Source: Branchipolynoe longqiensis (lineage: Eukaryota > Annelida > Polychaeta > Phyllodocida > Polynoidae). From it: a DNA stretch of 64,000 nucleotides. Under the pieces are notes generated by a model. That model made no database searches. It worked only from the letters and a program-made list of their open reading frames with translations, and was not told the DNA's origin. The DNA is taken from assembly GCA_030323885.1 (NCBI GenBank), contig CM059186.1, positions 168,873,230 through 168,937,229 of the forward strand, in the 5' to 3' direction. Positions 29,782 through 40,464 of this stretch are shown piece after piece. Every line of letters starts with the position of its first letter. The first letter of the stretch is position 1. Both the position numbers and the translations under genes were made by a program.

Positions 29782-32700
29782 ATGGCGCTTCACGGATTGA
29801 AGACACCTGGACCGCTAAATGTAGACGAACGAATGGCCATAAATTGGAGATCTTGGTTGCATTCATACGAAATTTATTCAACAGCAGCGGGGATCGGATC
29901 TAAAACAGAGAAAGTGCAATGCTGTGTGCTGCTGCATGTAGCTGGCAGTGAAGCACAAAAAGTTCATCGTACATTCGAATTCGAAACAGCTGACAAAGAC
30001 AAGATTGGACCACTAATAGCAGCATTTTCAAAGTATTGCGAGGGAAAAACAAACATCACTGTGATAAGGTATGAGTTCAACTCTTTCAACCAAACAACTG
30101 AAAATATGGACACATACATTCGCGAGTTAAGACATCGTATACAGTTTTGTTGCTATGAACAGTTAGAAGCTTCCCTTTTGTTTGATCGAATCGTGTGTGG
30201 AGTAAAAGATAACGAACTCAGGAATAAGTTATTACAAGCACCAAAATTGTCATTGGAAGACTGTGTACAGTTATGTAGACTGAGTGAAAATAAATCGGCA
30301 CAAGTACAATTATCTTCATCGAGTCAAGTGGATGCAGTATCCAGGGGTTACGGACGACGCGCTGAACAGGGACCCAGGATATCTCCATGGAAACAAGCAT
30401 CAACAAATCAATATCAACAAGGCCGTAAGAAGGCGGCTTCCAGGTGTGGACGATGTGGATATAATCACCGGGATGGAAACTGTCCAGCACGCGGAAAGGA
30501 ATGCATAGGATGTCGACGGATGGGTCATTTTGTAAAAATGTGCCATATGCAGAAGACACAGCCAAGGGGAGCACCACTATATGAGATTAATGTTGATTTG
30601 GAAGCCGAAAATGAACAAGTCGGGCAAGGTACATTCGACAATCAAGTTCAGGAACAACAGGACAGTGATGGCTATAATCTGTTTGTCGGTTCGATATACA
30701 ATTCTGATGATGACGACAAAGATTTTTGGTATGAGGTTTTCGTTATCGGTGGTATGGAGGTCTCATTTAAATTAGATACAGGATCCGAGGCCAATATTTT
30801 ACCATTGGAAATTTACAAGACAATAGAAAGTGCTCTTTTAAAACCGTATAATTGTCAGTTGATCACATACGGTGGACATAAGATCAAGCCGGCAGGAGAA
30901 ACGACATTGATGATCAATGGACAGGTTTTACGATTTCAAGTTACAGATGCTGGCAGTGCAATCATGGGCAAACAAGCCTGTGTTCAATTGGGTCTGTTAG
31001 CACGACTGGACACGTTAAGTACAACAACTTCACATGATGCTGACAAATTGGTAATAAAATATGCTGATGTATTTGAGGGTTTAGGTTTAATTAAAGTCAA
31101 TGCTAAAATATATGTTGATAATAACGTAACTCCATGTATAGACCCCCCACGTAGAATACCGATAGCCATTACAGAGGGGGTACATAAAGAATTAGAACGT
31201 ATGATAAAAATGGGGGTCATTGTAAAACAGGAGAGGCCAACCCCTTGGGTGAATTCAATTACAATAGTATGTAAACCTGGAAAACTGAGAATTTGCCTAG
31301 ACCCTACTAAGCTAAATAAAGCGATATTGAGAGGACCATATCCTGTAAGAACAGTCGAGGAAGTAGTGGCTAAATTGCATGGAGCTAAGTATTTTTCGGT
31401 TTTAGATGCACAAAGCGGCTATTGGCAAATAGAATTAGATAAAGAAAGTTCTGAACTATGTACATTTAATATGCCTTGGGGTAGATACAGATATACGAGA
31501 TTGCCATTTGGAATAAAAACTGCGGGAGATATCTTTATTCAGGAGATGAACGAAATTTTAAGAGGGATGCCAGGTGTTCATGTAATATCAGACGACATTT
31601 TAGTACATGGAATTACAGAAAAAGAACATAACGACCGATTAGAGGCAGTTTTAAGCCGTGCACAAACTGTTCATCTCAAATTAAATCCTAAAAAGTCTAG
31701 AATTTTCAAGAACAGTGTTAACTATGTAGGGCATGTAATTAGCTCGGACGGCCTAAGTCCTAACATGGACAGAATACAAGCGATTATCGACATGCCCAGT
31801 CCAACTGATAAACCAGGTATACACCGATTTTTAGGAATGATTGGATATGTTAGTAAGTTTATTCCGAACCTGGCTAACATAACAAAACCATTAAGGACAG
31901 TAATTCAAAAGAATGTGTCATGGCACTGGGAAAGAGAACAAGAAAAGCCATTTCAGGAGTTAAAGAAGTTGTTAACTGAAGCACCAGTACTCCAATATTT
32001 TGATAGTAAACAAAAAGTTATAATTCAAGTGGATGCGTCTAAATATGGTTTAGGCGCCACTTTGTTTCAGAATGAATTACCTGTAGCTATGGCATCAAAA
32101 GCATTAGATAAATCACAAATAAATTATGCGGTAATTGAAAAAGAGTTATTAGCCATATGTTTTGGCTGTAAAAAGTTCCATCATTTTATTTATGGTAATG
32201 AAGTAACAGTACACACAGACCACAAACCCCTAGTTGCAATTATGCTTAAACCAATACACGAGCTTTCAGCAAGGATGCAACGCATGCGCATGAGATTGCA
32301 AAATTATAATATTACAGTATCATATCTGAAAGGGTCGCATTTATATTTTGCAGACACTTTATCAAGAGCGCATACCTCCAGTATAGCCCCTAAGGATTTG
32401 TACGACCATGACATTTCGGTTGGGGCTATAGATTTGGATATGGATGTTGTCCATCGTATCAAGGAGGCCACCAAGGTAGATCAGACGCTCAACACATTAA
32501 AAAATCTAACGTTGGAAGGATGGCCGGATAGTAACGAGCATATTCCGAATAGTGTGAAACCCTATTATACGTTTAGACATGAGATAACATGGGCAGAGGG
32601 AGTATTACTGAAAGGTGCACAAATAGTAGTCCCTAAAATTCTACAGGCTGAGATGCTGAATAAAATATACGAATCACACTTAGGAATCGTAAAATGTAAG

Positions 32701-32862
32701 CAGCTCGCCAGGGATAACATTTTTTGGCCGGGAATCGGTAGACAATTGGAAGACAAAATATCCAGATGTGATACATGTCAGGAATTTAAAAATATGCCAC
32801 CCAAAGAACCGTTGATAAATCACCCGATCATAGATATACCATTTAATAAAAATAGGGATTGA
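29782..32862 (+). CDS. Gypsy Gag-Pol polyprotein, N-terminal part
   Basis: 1026 codons. Gag region 1-215. Two zinc knuckles: C222-x2-C-x3-H-x4-C234 and C241-x2-C-x4-H-x4-C254. Aspartic protease around residue 328 (FKLDTGSEANILP). Reverse transcriptase ~470-700 with LDAQSGYWQIELD and a DD catalytic motif in VISDDILVHG (~600). RNase H ~745-860 (QVDASKYGLGATL, then TDHKPL). Integrase zinc-binding H2C2 near 965-997 (HLGIVKCKQL, then CDTCQ). The frame ends at a TGA at 32860-32862, just as the integrase core begins. The shift lies at an A5 run (32848-32852). Start chosen as the first ATG of the long frame after the primer site. Cytoplasmic particle assembly and cDNA synthesis are the known family roles. 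Confidence 0.95.
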   Translation: MALHGLKTPGPLNVDERMAINWRSWLHSYEIYSTAAGIGSKTEKVQCCVLLHVAGSEAQKVHRTFEFETADKDKIGPLIAAFSKYCEGKTNITVIRYEFNSFNQTTENMDTYIRELRHRIQFCCYEQLEASLLFDRIVCGVKDNELRNKLLQAPKLSLEDCVQLCRLSENKSAQVQLSSSSQVDAVSRGYGRRAEQGPRISPWKQASTNQYQQGRKKAASRCGRCGYNHRDGNCPARGKECIGCRRMGHFVKMCHMQKTQPRGAPLYEINVDLEAENEQVGQGTFDNQVQEQQDSDGYNLFVGSIYNSDDDDKDFWYEVFVIGGMEVSFKLDTGSEANILPLEIYKTIESALLKPYNCQLITYGGHKIKPAGETTLMINGQVLRFQVTDAGSAIMGKQACVQLGLLARLDTLSTTTSHDADKLVIKYADVFEGLGLIKVNAKIYVDNNVTPCIDPPRRIPIAITEGVHKELERMIKMGVIVKQERPTPWVNSITIVCKPGKLRICLDPTKLNKAILRGPYPVRTVEEVVAKLHGAKYFSVLDAQSGYWQIELDKESSELCTFNMPWGRYRYTRLPFGIKTAGDIFIQEMNEILRGMPGVHVISDDILVHGITEKEHNDRLEAVLSRAQTVHLKLNPKKSRIFKNSVNYVGHVISSDGLSPNMDRIQAIIDMPSPTDKPGIHRFLGMIGYVSKFIPNLANITKPLRTVIQKNVSWHWEREQEKPFQELKKLLTEAPVLQYFDSKQKVIIQVDASKYGLGATLFQNELPVAMASKALDKSQINYAVIEKELLAICFGCKKFHHFIYGNEVTVHTDHKPLVAIMLKPIHELSARMQRMRMRLQNYNITVSYLKGSHLYFADTLSRAHTSSIAPKDLYDHDISVGAIDLDMDVVHRIKEATKVDQTLNTLKNLTLEGWPDSNEHIPNSVKPYYTFRHEITWAEGVLLKGAQIVVPKILQAEMLNKIYESHLGIVKCKQLARDNIFWPGIGRQLEDKISRCDTCQEFKNMPPKEPLINHPIIDIPFNKNRD

Positions 32863-33709
32863 CTTATTTCATGTACACGGTAAGAATTACATCTTGATTA
32901 TTGACTATTATTCCAAATTTCCGGAGTTCATAGAATTGGACAGAATATCTACTACAGCAGTTATTGAGGCATTAAAACAAACATTTGCCCGGTTTGGTAT
33001 CCCCAAATATATAGTATCGGATAATGGTCCACAGTTCACGAGTCTCGAATTTCAGAAATTTGCTTCATTCTATGGGTTCGTATCGCTGTACTCTAGTCCG
33101 ATGCATGCCCAAAGTAACGGACAAGTTGAGCGATATGTTCAAACAGTCAAACGTATAATAAAGAAATGTGTAAGAGACGGTAGAGATATACATATAGCCA
33201 TGCTCAATTATAGAAATACAACATTGAATGGGATTGGCGCATCCCCTGCGCAACTATTGATGTCACGAAAATTAAGAAGCAGGATTCTGGTACTAGATCG
33301 GGACTTGAGGGCAACAGTACATACATCAAAACTCCACCAAATACACCATAGTCAGCAAGTACAGAAAGAGTACTTTGACAGACATGCCAGTAGTATTCAG
33401 CACCCTTTGAAGAAGGGTGATAACGTCCGTTATAAGGACCACAATGGTGACTGGAAGAAAGGTAGTATTATAAATACTAATGTCGACACTAAAAGAAGTT
33501 ACGATGTGATAAATGAACATGACCATATAATACGGCGGAACAGGAGATTTATTCAAAAGTGTCCTAGTCACCGCTCAAATAAAACTGCACGAGATGCAAC
33601 ATCTGTTCACGTGAATAACTCGCACAAAATAAACGTACCGATCACATGTACTACACGTTATGGTCGTTTAAGTAGGCCACCAGTTCGTTACGGTTTAACT
33701 GTACATTAA
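32852..33709 (+). CDS. Gypsy integrase core and C-terminal part, +1 frame
   Basis: Continues the integrase in another frame. It holds IIDYYSKF, the second catalytic Asp in SDNGPQFTS and the catalytic Glu in NGQVERYVQ, followed by a C-terminal region with KKGDNVRYKDHNG and a basic tail, ending at TAA 33707-33709. Codons match the upstream frame in style. The break is at a homopolymer, so it is either an inactivating indel or a sequencing error. A programmed shift at this point is not usual for the family. Confidence 0.9.
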   Translation: MGIDLFHVHGKNYILIIDYYSKFPEFIELDRISTTAVIEALKQTFARFGIPKYIVSDNGPQFTSLEFQKFASFYGFVSLYSSPMHAQSNGQVERYVQTVKRIIKKCVRDGRDIHIAMLNYRNTTLNGIGASPAQLLMSRKLRSRILVLDRDLRATVHTSKLHQIHHSQQVQKEYFDRHASSIQHPLKKGDNVRYKDHNGDWKKGSIINTNVDTKRSYDVINEHDHIIRRNRRFIQKCPSHRSNKTARDATSVHVNNSHKINVPITCTTRYGRLSRPPVRYGLTVH

Positions 33710-34241
33710 TTAAAATATAAAGAGATAGTTATGTTACCAATACTTAATGTTACATGTGCAGTATGTTCCTCATTCTTAGTAAGTTAAGTCCATGTATGTA
33801 TATTGACGCATCTTCAATATTGAATCAAATAACATAAGTGAACTTTCGACTGGTGTAACCAGCCCAGACTGGGGACACGACAACGTCATAAAATATATGT
33901 GTCAAACCAAGAAGGCACAAAATAACCACAAATCTAGAAGCAGCATAGTGAGTCCTTCAATCGGGACGCAATTGTATGTGTCACAATAAACATTGCTATC
34001 TACTAAGTTCATGTGATACTATGTTGAATACCTGTTATCTATAAGAAAGGGGTTAGGATAAGGAATGAAATATTATATATGTATATGTTATGACTTGATA
34101 ATTTGGATAATTTGGGAATAAAGGAATTTGAATAGAAGTAAGTTGTATAGCTCTAAGTCAGTACAGATATCAATCCAAACAATACGGTAACATTAATGAT
34201 ATTTAAAACGGTCCATATGTTACTTAAGGAAAAGGGGAAGA
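33710..34241 (+). other. Gypsy 3' untranslated region and polypurine tract
   Basis: ~515 bp AT-rich with no ORF, ending in the polypurine tract aaggaaaaggggaaga (~34226-34241) next to the LTR. It primes plus-strand DNA synthesis in this family. Confidence 0.85.
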
Positions 34242-34361
34242 TGTAATGTATTGTAGTTGTACAAACGCCCCCGACAGTGAGACTGCATGACGTCATGATC
34301 CAGTGTTCCTAATAAAGTCAGTTACGTTACAAGAACTCACGGTGTCCACACATACTTTACA
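34242..34361 (+). repeat. 3' LTR
   Basis: TGTAATGTATTGTAGTTGTA ... CATACTTTACA, 120 bp with TG/CA ends and an aataaa signal. Confidence 0.95.
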
Positions 34362-34544
34362 CTGTCCATTAATTGTCAAATGTCGTCTGCGAAGGTGGTG
34401 ATTGTGGCCTATGTTAGTATGGAGGGTCAATCTTAGAGCTGCTGACTGGATAAATCAGACACCATGTTGCATTATCGCGGTTTTTCCTGCTTTCTATACC
34501 CTATGTTTCCATTTAAACTGAATCCTGCCATAAGTACAAGGCAT
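34362..34544. other. No gene seen
   Basis: Right flank of the Gypsy element. Contains 'tgtccattaattgtcaaatg' and 'tcgtctgc'; nothing recognised. Confidence 0.4.
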
Positions 34545-34798
34545 GAAGACTTCGGGCGCAAAAACTGACAAATCCATTTTAGTTGTTCTCTGTAAAATAT
34601 AATTTATTGTTTTGTTTTACAAGTAAAGTCTATCAATTTCATATTGAGTAACGTGTTATATAGCGGGTGTGCTGGTTTCTGTTTTTAAAACAGGTGCATT
34701 TGATTAGCGGAATGATGGCAGCTTCAGCTCAAAACCTGGTAGTCATGGTTTCACTTCAGCCTGGATGGCGTTTGTTGGTTTTTGCGCCTGAACTTTTC
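34545..34798. mobile_element. MITE4 copy, diverged
   Basis: Ends 'gaagacttcgggcgcaaaaa' and inverted 'tttttgcgcctgaacttttc'. ~254 bp. Confidence 0.7.
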
Positions 34799-34989
34799 AC
34801 ATGGTTTGTGAATTTATATTTGTACACTGATATTTTTATAACTGTGTTTCCTGGTTATTGATTTCAACTGATCTACTATAAATCTCGGTGATGCTTGACA
34901 ATTTAAAGATTAGATAATGCTTTGAAAGAAATGGAGTTGTGAACAGTGCTTATTTATGTATAGATACTAAATAATCACCATGTACCTGC

Positions 34990-35155
34990 TACTGTATGAG
35001 AAACAAAAACATTGTATCACCTCCTACTGTGTGATAAGATTCAACCACTACAACTGGCCAGCATTGAAAACAAGCCCAAGCACTCAAGCTTACATGCTAT
35101 GGACAGTATAAACACAGCATCAACAAATAAATAAAATGAAATAATCTGAGTGGTT
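34990..35155 (+). mobile_element. CR1-like LINE 3' terminus
   Basis: 'tacaactggccagcattgaa', then a hairpin region (35072-35091) and 'atgctatggacagtataaac', the same order as 24115-24195. A-rich end (aataaataaaatgaaat). Confidence 0.7.
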
Positions 35156-35751
35156 GTTCTTTTATGGTATTCGTTTATTAATCTGGCAATTTTCAATCGC
35201 AGACAATTGGTCTTCCCCCAGGTAAACTCAGAATACCCGGATTGCATGGAGTTAGATCACGTGGGCTGCGATTCTCCACTGAAGGCCTCTTCTTAACCTC
35301 AATGTTCACGAAGTCTGCGGAGTTCTTAACTTGTGCTCAGATATTCAAACTGTCTCAGAAATAAATATGTTCATACACTGATTGTGTTTATGTTTCAATA
35401 TTTGCTTAGGAAATAGGCAGGAAACGAACTATGGCTAGAGATGACATTTATTTTCATTTGACAGATTTTCAACTTACCTACAGGAACTGCCAAGTATCAT
35501 GCTTACTATCCTACAAACATTGTCTCCTGTTGAAATAACTACTAATAACTCTGCATTGATTCTGTCATACTCAACGTCTTTCTGTCTTTTAAACTTTTAC
35601 ACATTGTACTAACGTACTTGTACAGTGCACTAAAACACTTTATTGTACATGTGTTACTATGGTAAAAGACTGTTGGATTATTTAAATTATCCTCTATGAA
35701 ATTAGGTAATACTACTAATTTTAATACCGGATTTTACGGGGTAGACCAGAC
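35156..35751. other. No gene seen
   Basis: ~600 bp of AT-rich sequence with no convincing frame or repeat that I recognise. Confidence 0.5.
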
Positions 35752-36062
35752 GGGATGGCCGAATGAGTTAGAGCATCCGTCTCCCGTGTTGGTAGATCGT
35801 GGCTTCGAACCCTGGTCGAGTCAAACCAATGACTTTAACATTGATACTTGTTGCTTCCTAGCATGGTGCTTGGCATTATTAGGATAGGTCAAGGAGTGGT
35901 TGGCTCAGTGTCAGGATAATGTGACTGAGTGGGATATCAGGTCATGGTGCTGGAGGCCTGGTCTTCCAGTGGGGCAGCACTATAAAGTCATCGTGAGTGC
36001 GCACTGTCACAAGTCGGTACCCGTCCTGATATGACCTTAGATGTTGCTAGGACGTAAAACAA
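35752..36062 (+). mobile_element. SINE S1
   Basis: Head 'gggatggccgaatgagttag', B box 'ggcttcgaaccctggtcgag', full body, end 'gatgttgctaggacgtaaaa'. Confidence 0.9.
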
Positions 36063-36067
36063 TGTGT

Positions 36068-36425
36068 ATATGGTTTGTTTGTTGTTTTGCATCCTAGCAA
36101 CATCGAAGCGCATCAGGACGGGTACCCACTTGTGACAGTATGCACTCATGGCGACATTATAGTGCTGCCCTACTGGGAGACCAGGCCACAAGCACCATGA
36201 CCTGATATCCCACTCAGTCACATCATCCTAACACTGACCTAGCCAATCCTTGCCCTATCCTAATAATGCCGAGCGCCAGGCTAGTAAACAACAGGTATCA
36301 ATTTTTAAGTCATTGGCTTGACTGGACCAGGGTTCGAACCCATAAACCCATGGGTTCGAATCCCCCAATCTCCAAAAACAGGATACGGACTTTCAACTCA
36401 TTCGGCCATCCTGTCTGGTACACGT
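36068..36425 (-). mobile_element. SINE S1, head-to-head partner of the preceding copy
   Basis: Starts (gttt) then catcctagcaacatcgaag, body, and a tRNA-like head with the B-box word gttcgaaccca duplicated. With 35752-36062 it forms a tail-to-tail inverted pair. Confidence 0.85.
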
Positions 36426-36549
36426 GCATGTTTAGTGAACCCCATTGAACGATCCATGAGTCGCATCTGTGTTCAATTTCATGTTAGACATGCCCCTCCC
36501 CTATATAGGAGATGCGTGGATAAGACCCTGTTATAATATTACTGGATGC

Positions 36550-37519
36550 TCGGTCGCATGAACACCAGATAATACTACAATACTCTTCCCCTTCATATCA
36601 CCTGTGATGCTGTTATTCAAATACCGACTATCAACTCATTAACCAATACTAAGGAAGAAAGGAAGACAAGTCACAAAGATAGACAGTGAGGATGTTGTGC
36701 TTTATTGGCATTAACTCCTACTCACCTATCAGTGACCTATCACCCTAACCCCTCACCTTCTGTCCACACAGTATCTCATTACTACTTTAGCATGTATAGA
36801 AAGCAGTGCCTACAGTCCATGGGACGGGAGTCCTATGGCTGTGTACACACTCAATTGGAATATATGAATTTTGCTAGCATCAGACAGCGTGTCTGGGGTT
36901 CCTGCTCAAGAGTAGGTGTGTCTCACTCAAGAGCCAGGAGTAGAGTGATCCCTCTCCAGTGTTTCTGGAGAAGTTTCTTGAATAAATAATTAGAATGAGA
37001 CTTGTGTGGTCCTGATAGGCCAAAGGGGGTCAGGTGACCGGACCTCCCACAGCCAGCCAATCAGACCCCCCCCCCTACAGACTGGTCAGTGCAATGCCCT
37101 AATAATAATATGGGGAGTTGCCACCCAACCCAGCCTGCAGGGTGTGGCCCTAAGGAATGTGGTATGGCTGGTGTGCTTGGCCCTGGGTCCGGCAGGGACA
37201 GGTAGTTGTAGACAGTTACAAATATATATATACATGTAAATACCACAAATGTCCTTTTTCTCCAATTGCATTCTTTATGAATACATAGCAGAACATTTCA
37301 TCAACCTTGAACTGCTTCTTATATAAGAACATCTCTTCATTAACTTTAGGCATCATGTATGAACATATATCTCACATAGCTTATATCATGTCATAATGTG
37401 AGTGGGGCACCATTGCTTTTAGATTACATAACCTTCTCCCCACTCCGTCGCCCAAGAATAATAATGCTCTCTGCCAATATATAATTCTTTACCGAAAATC
37501 CGTATATTTTTACACTGTG
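36550..37519 (+). repeat. Dispersed repeat R3, copy 1 (~0.97 kb)
   Basis: Shares 'cacctgtgatg'-like start, 'ggaagacaagtcacaaagat', 'cctatcaccctaacccctca', 'gccacccaacccagcctgca' and an end 'gaaaatccgtatatttttac' with copies at 40465-41405 and 53365-54375. Same strand in all three. Could be a solo LTR, but no target duplication is evident. Confidence 0.8.
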
Positions 37520-37725
37520 ATAGTAGCAGTGATAGCTTAACTGTTTTCTCTTATCTTGTTCTTTACCTGTCAGTCATAATCATGTTTTGCTTATTGTCTT
37601 GTAATTGTCTATCTATATTGTTCTAGATTTGTTTACTGTGTACTGGCAATTGTTATTATGGCTGGAAGATCAGTCCATTAGCACTGACAACATGTTATTC
37701 AGAGGAATAAAAACACGAACAAAAA
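37520..37725 (+). mobile_element. CR1-like LINE 3' terminus
   Basis: 'atggctggaagatcagtcca', small hairpin (cagt/actg, 37671-37686), 'ttattcagaggaataaaaac'. Matches the layout at 53310-53360 and 56540-56600 (minus). Confidence 0.65.
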
Positions 37726-37872
37726 AAGACAACGCACGTACCTCCCAACAGAGTGTTCCAGTAAAGAAGAGTTTAATAATCACCAATTTTGTCATATAGC
37801 CTACATATGTACAATAAATTCTGCTTGAAGAGAAATAGTTGGGCCTGTTTTCCGATTGGTTGCAGAGGTTAA

Positions 37873-38227
37873 AGTTGCATAGTCCGATGGTTTTGAATTT
37901 CTGTATTTTTTCTGAGATAAATATATTACTATTATTAGATCGATCACTAGTATATACTTTACATTAGTTCAAAGTTATTTTATTTTAAATGGTAAACTTT
38001 TGAGATATTTTGAGTGCAAACATGGAAAATTAGTTTTGGCAAGCTTGCCAAAACTCTCACACCATAGACTTCTGCAGTAACAGGTTCTGTTAAATTTGCT
38101 CAGTATTGCTTTCTACGCAGAAACAAATGCTTAATAAGTGCACCAGTATCTAAGATAGATAAGTCAAATCAAATATAGATAATTGGTTTGGTTTTGAAAA
38201 TTTGATATTTTATCGGACTATGCAGCT
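37873..38227. mobile_element. MITE1, complete copy
   Basis: 355 bp between two TTAA sites (37869-37872, 38228-38231). TIRs 'agttgcatagtccgatgg' and inverted 'atcggactatgcagct'. Best intact MITE1 in the window. Non-coding. TTAA target fits piggyBac-type mobilisation. Confidence 0.9.
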
Positions 38228-38231
38228 TTAA

Positions 38232-38935
38232 CATAGAATGTATTGGCAACCCTACGCATGCTTTGATTGACTGCTCCCAAGCCTAACCCACTCCGCAACC
38301 CTTCTAGTCTAGTCCTTATCGGCTCACTCCACCCCGTGCCACCTCCATGTTTCGCAAACAGTAGCGTTTGCAGGTGGTAACCTTATCTATTGTGTGTTAA
38401 CCCTTTCCTCGCAATGTTGCTACTGTTCCCTTAACCCTTCCTTGTACTTTGCCACAGTATCTGAGAATTGTATCAGGATAATGTGACTGAGTGGAATATC
38501 AAGTCATGGTGCTGGCGGCCTGGTCTCCCATTTGAGCAGCACTATAAAGTCACCAAATTAGGGTGAATGATGACCATGTTTAAATCCAAGCAAAATCTGT
38601 TTTGGTACCTATCAACTGTAGAGGTCCTGGTTCCAGCACACAATCCTTAGCTATATTTTCGTAGAGTTTAGAAACTAGAAGAGAATGCACCAAAACTAAG
38701 ATGGCAGGCATTTATTTGATTGTCTTTATTCAACTTAGAAAATTCATTAACACTCCATGATTTCATCAATTCTCCATTTCAAAAGGAATGGGCTAATCAC
38801 TTAGACTGTATATTCTTTTGTTTTATAAACACTGACTGGCATAGGGACAACAATTACTCTAGAAAACACAGTAGGCCTATACGTATAAATAAGCTGTCCA
38901 TCTCACAAAATCTGATTTGGTATTAAGGGCGGATT
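38232..38935. other. Spacer with a SINE S1 body fragment
   Basis: 38463-38560 is S1 (plus; 'atcaggataatgtgactgag', 'gtcatggtgctggcggcctg'). The remainder is unassigned. Confidence 0.6.
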
Positions 38936-39527
38936 CCTTACACGCGGTATGTGGTATGCGGCATGCGGTATGCGAATGGCATGATTCCTTACACACGGCA
39001 TGCAGCATGCAGCATGCGGCTATATTTAAAAAATATAAATAAACAAGTATACCAAATTATAGATAAGTATTCATATTTTTGTGGCTATGGTAGCATTTTT
39101 ACCAACCCGAACCCCACCACCACTACCATATGTTTCCCCTCTGCACCCTTGTGTGTGACCGTTCCGTAATGCTCAGTCGCCTCTCCTCATCTAAAATTAA
39201 TGGACAAGTGCGACTGACCACCACCACCACCACTACCATATGTTGCCCCTCTGCACCCTTGTGTGTGACCGTTCCGTAATGCTCAGTCGCCTCTCCTCGT
39301 CTAAAACTAATGGACAAGTGCGACTGACGTTTCTATTCGCACACTGCGTGCCGCATACCGCATGCCGCACCGATTGCTACAGGGACCGATCGAGTTGACG
39401 CATTCGCATTCGCATTCGCATACCGGGTGTAAGGAATGTAGTCCATTAACTTCAAGGCGTTTCGATTTTTTGTCGCATTCGCATTTGCATACCGCATGCT
39501 GCATGCCGCGTGTAAGGAATGCGCCCT
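38936..39527. mobile_element. Fold-back MITE, TIR AGGGCGGATTCCTTACACGC
   Basis: 592 bp, TTA duplication (38933-38935, 39528-39530). Ends carry iterations of gcatgcggtatgcg, inverted on the right. Interior has a 110-bp tandem duplication (39121 and 39231 'cactaccatatgttKcccct'). Confidence 0.9.
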
Positions 39528-39530
39528 TTA

Positions 39531-39978
39531 TGGCTTAGACATTTATATTACATTTAAGATGTGTATGACATTGATATATGTCGCATCGATTTTCTCTCAC
39601 GCATGTCTCACTTTCTCTCCTCTCTTCTCTCTCTCTGTCCCTCTCTCTCTCTTTTTCTCTCACAATTGTCCAGCAGTAGCGATGATAACAGCAACTCACC
39701 ATTTGTTGTGAACTCGTCGATAATTGATGAGTCAGAATGTGCGGTGGTACATTTGAGCACGTGTAAGCGCTGCATATATGTACAGCGTACAGTGAGTGAA
39801 AGCAACGGCCGCTGAGGTGTGGGCGAGCAGGTGGAGCCACGTGGTCAGGTCATGAGGCACTACTAGTAGATTACCTAATGAGTAGGTGACCAGCCGATGA
39901 CTTAGCGGCTGGGGAGTAGATAAATCTTCCGGCTTATTATACTTGTATAATGGCTTATACAGCATATGTATATACATA
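39531..39978. other. No gene seen; CT-rich tract 39610-39662
   Basis: Pyrimidine microsatellite (ctctctct) then spacer. Confidence 0.5.
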
Positions 39979-40080
39979 CAGTAAACCCTCTCTTACCGAC
40001 CACCTCCGCAGACCGACTACTCCCCTTTATCGATCACTTTATTTGGGTCCCACTTAAACACCACCAAGCGGACACAATGG
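39979..40080. mobile_element. pogo/Tigger-like MITE fragment
   Basis: 'cagtaaaccctctcttaccg', 'accacctccgcagaccgac' and atcgatcactttatttgggt match the left half of 51618-51814. Right half absent. Confidence 0.7.
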
Positions 40081-40464
40081 GAAACTGGACCCCGACTCAT
40101 GGAGACGTAGACTCTATGAGACACTCGTATTACCGCGACACAACCGTTGCCATGGTAACACGCGATGAAGTTTCACTGTGAGCAATGTGTGTCATTACGG
40201 TGGTATGTTTAGTGTTCTCCACAGTCCTGAACACATTATCTGCCAGCACTGTGTTTAGTAGTCATTCACACATGTATGGACACTGTATTCACGCACACAC
40301 ACACGTACATATAATTATGTATATCAATTGTATCTCAGTTTTGACTTTGATCATTGCGTGGATTCCAGCTTCTGTGCTGGTTCTGGTTCCGTTGAGCGGA
40401 GTGCCCAGCCAGATTTATTGTTATGTGCGCGTATGTATCTCCATGTAGAAACATGAGGTTACTC
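40081..40464. other. No gene seen
   Basis: Mixed spacer with a short acacacac patch near 40290. Nothing recognised. Confidence 0.4.

Larger units (their letters stand above)
29631..34361 (+). mobile_element. Gypsy-type LTR retrotransposon, near intact
   Basis: LTRs of 120 bp (5' copy missing its first base in the gap), primer site, a gag-protease-RT-RNase H-integrase coding region, a polypurine tract and the 3' LTR. The two LTRs differ at one position in 119, so insertion was recent. Domain order RT-RNase H-integrase marks it as Gypsy/Metaviridae, not Copia. The very short LTRs and fused gag-pol frame recall Mag-like lineages, an inference. One frameshift splits the integrase. No envelope-like ORF is seen. 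Confidence 0.95.

Noticed and set aside
32840..32870. Programmed ribosomal frameshift in Gypsy Pol
   Set aside because: The position is within the integrase, not at the gag-pol border, and is a plain A5 run, so an indel is simpler.
36550..37519. R3 called as LTR of a defined retrotransposon
   Set aside because: No target duplication, primer site or paired copy nearby; left as a dispersed repeat.
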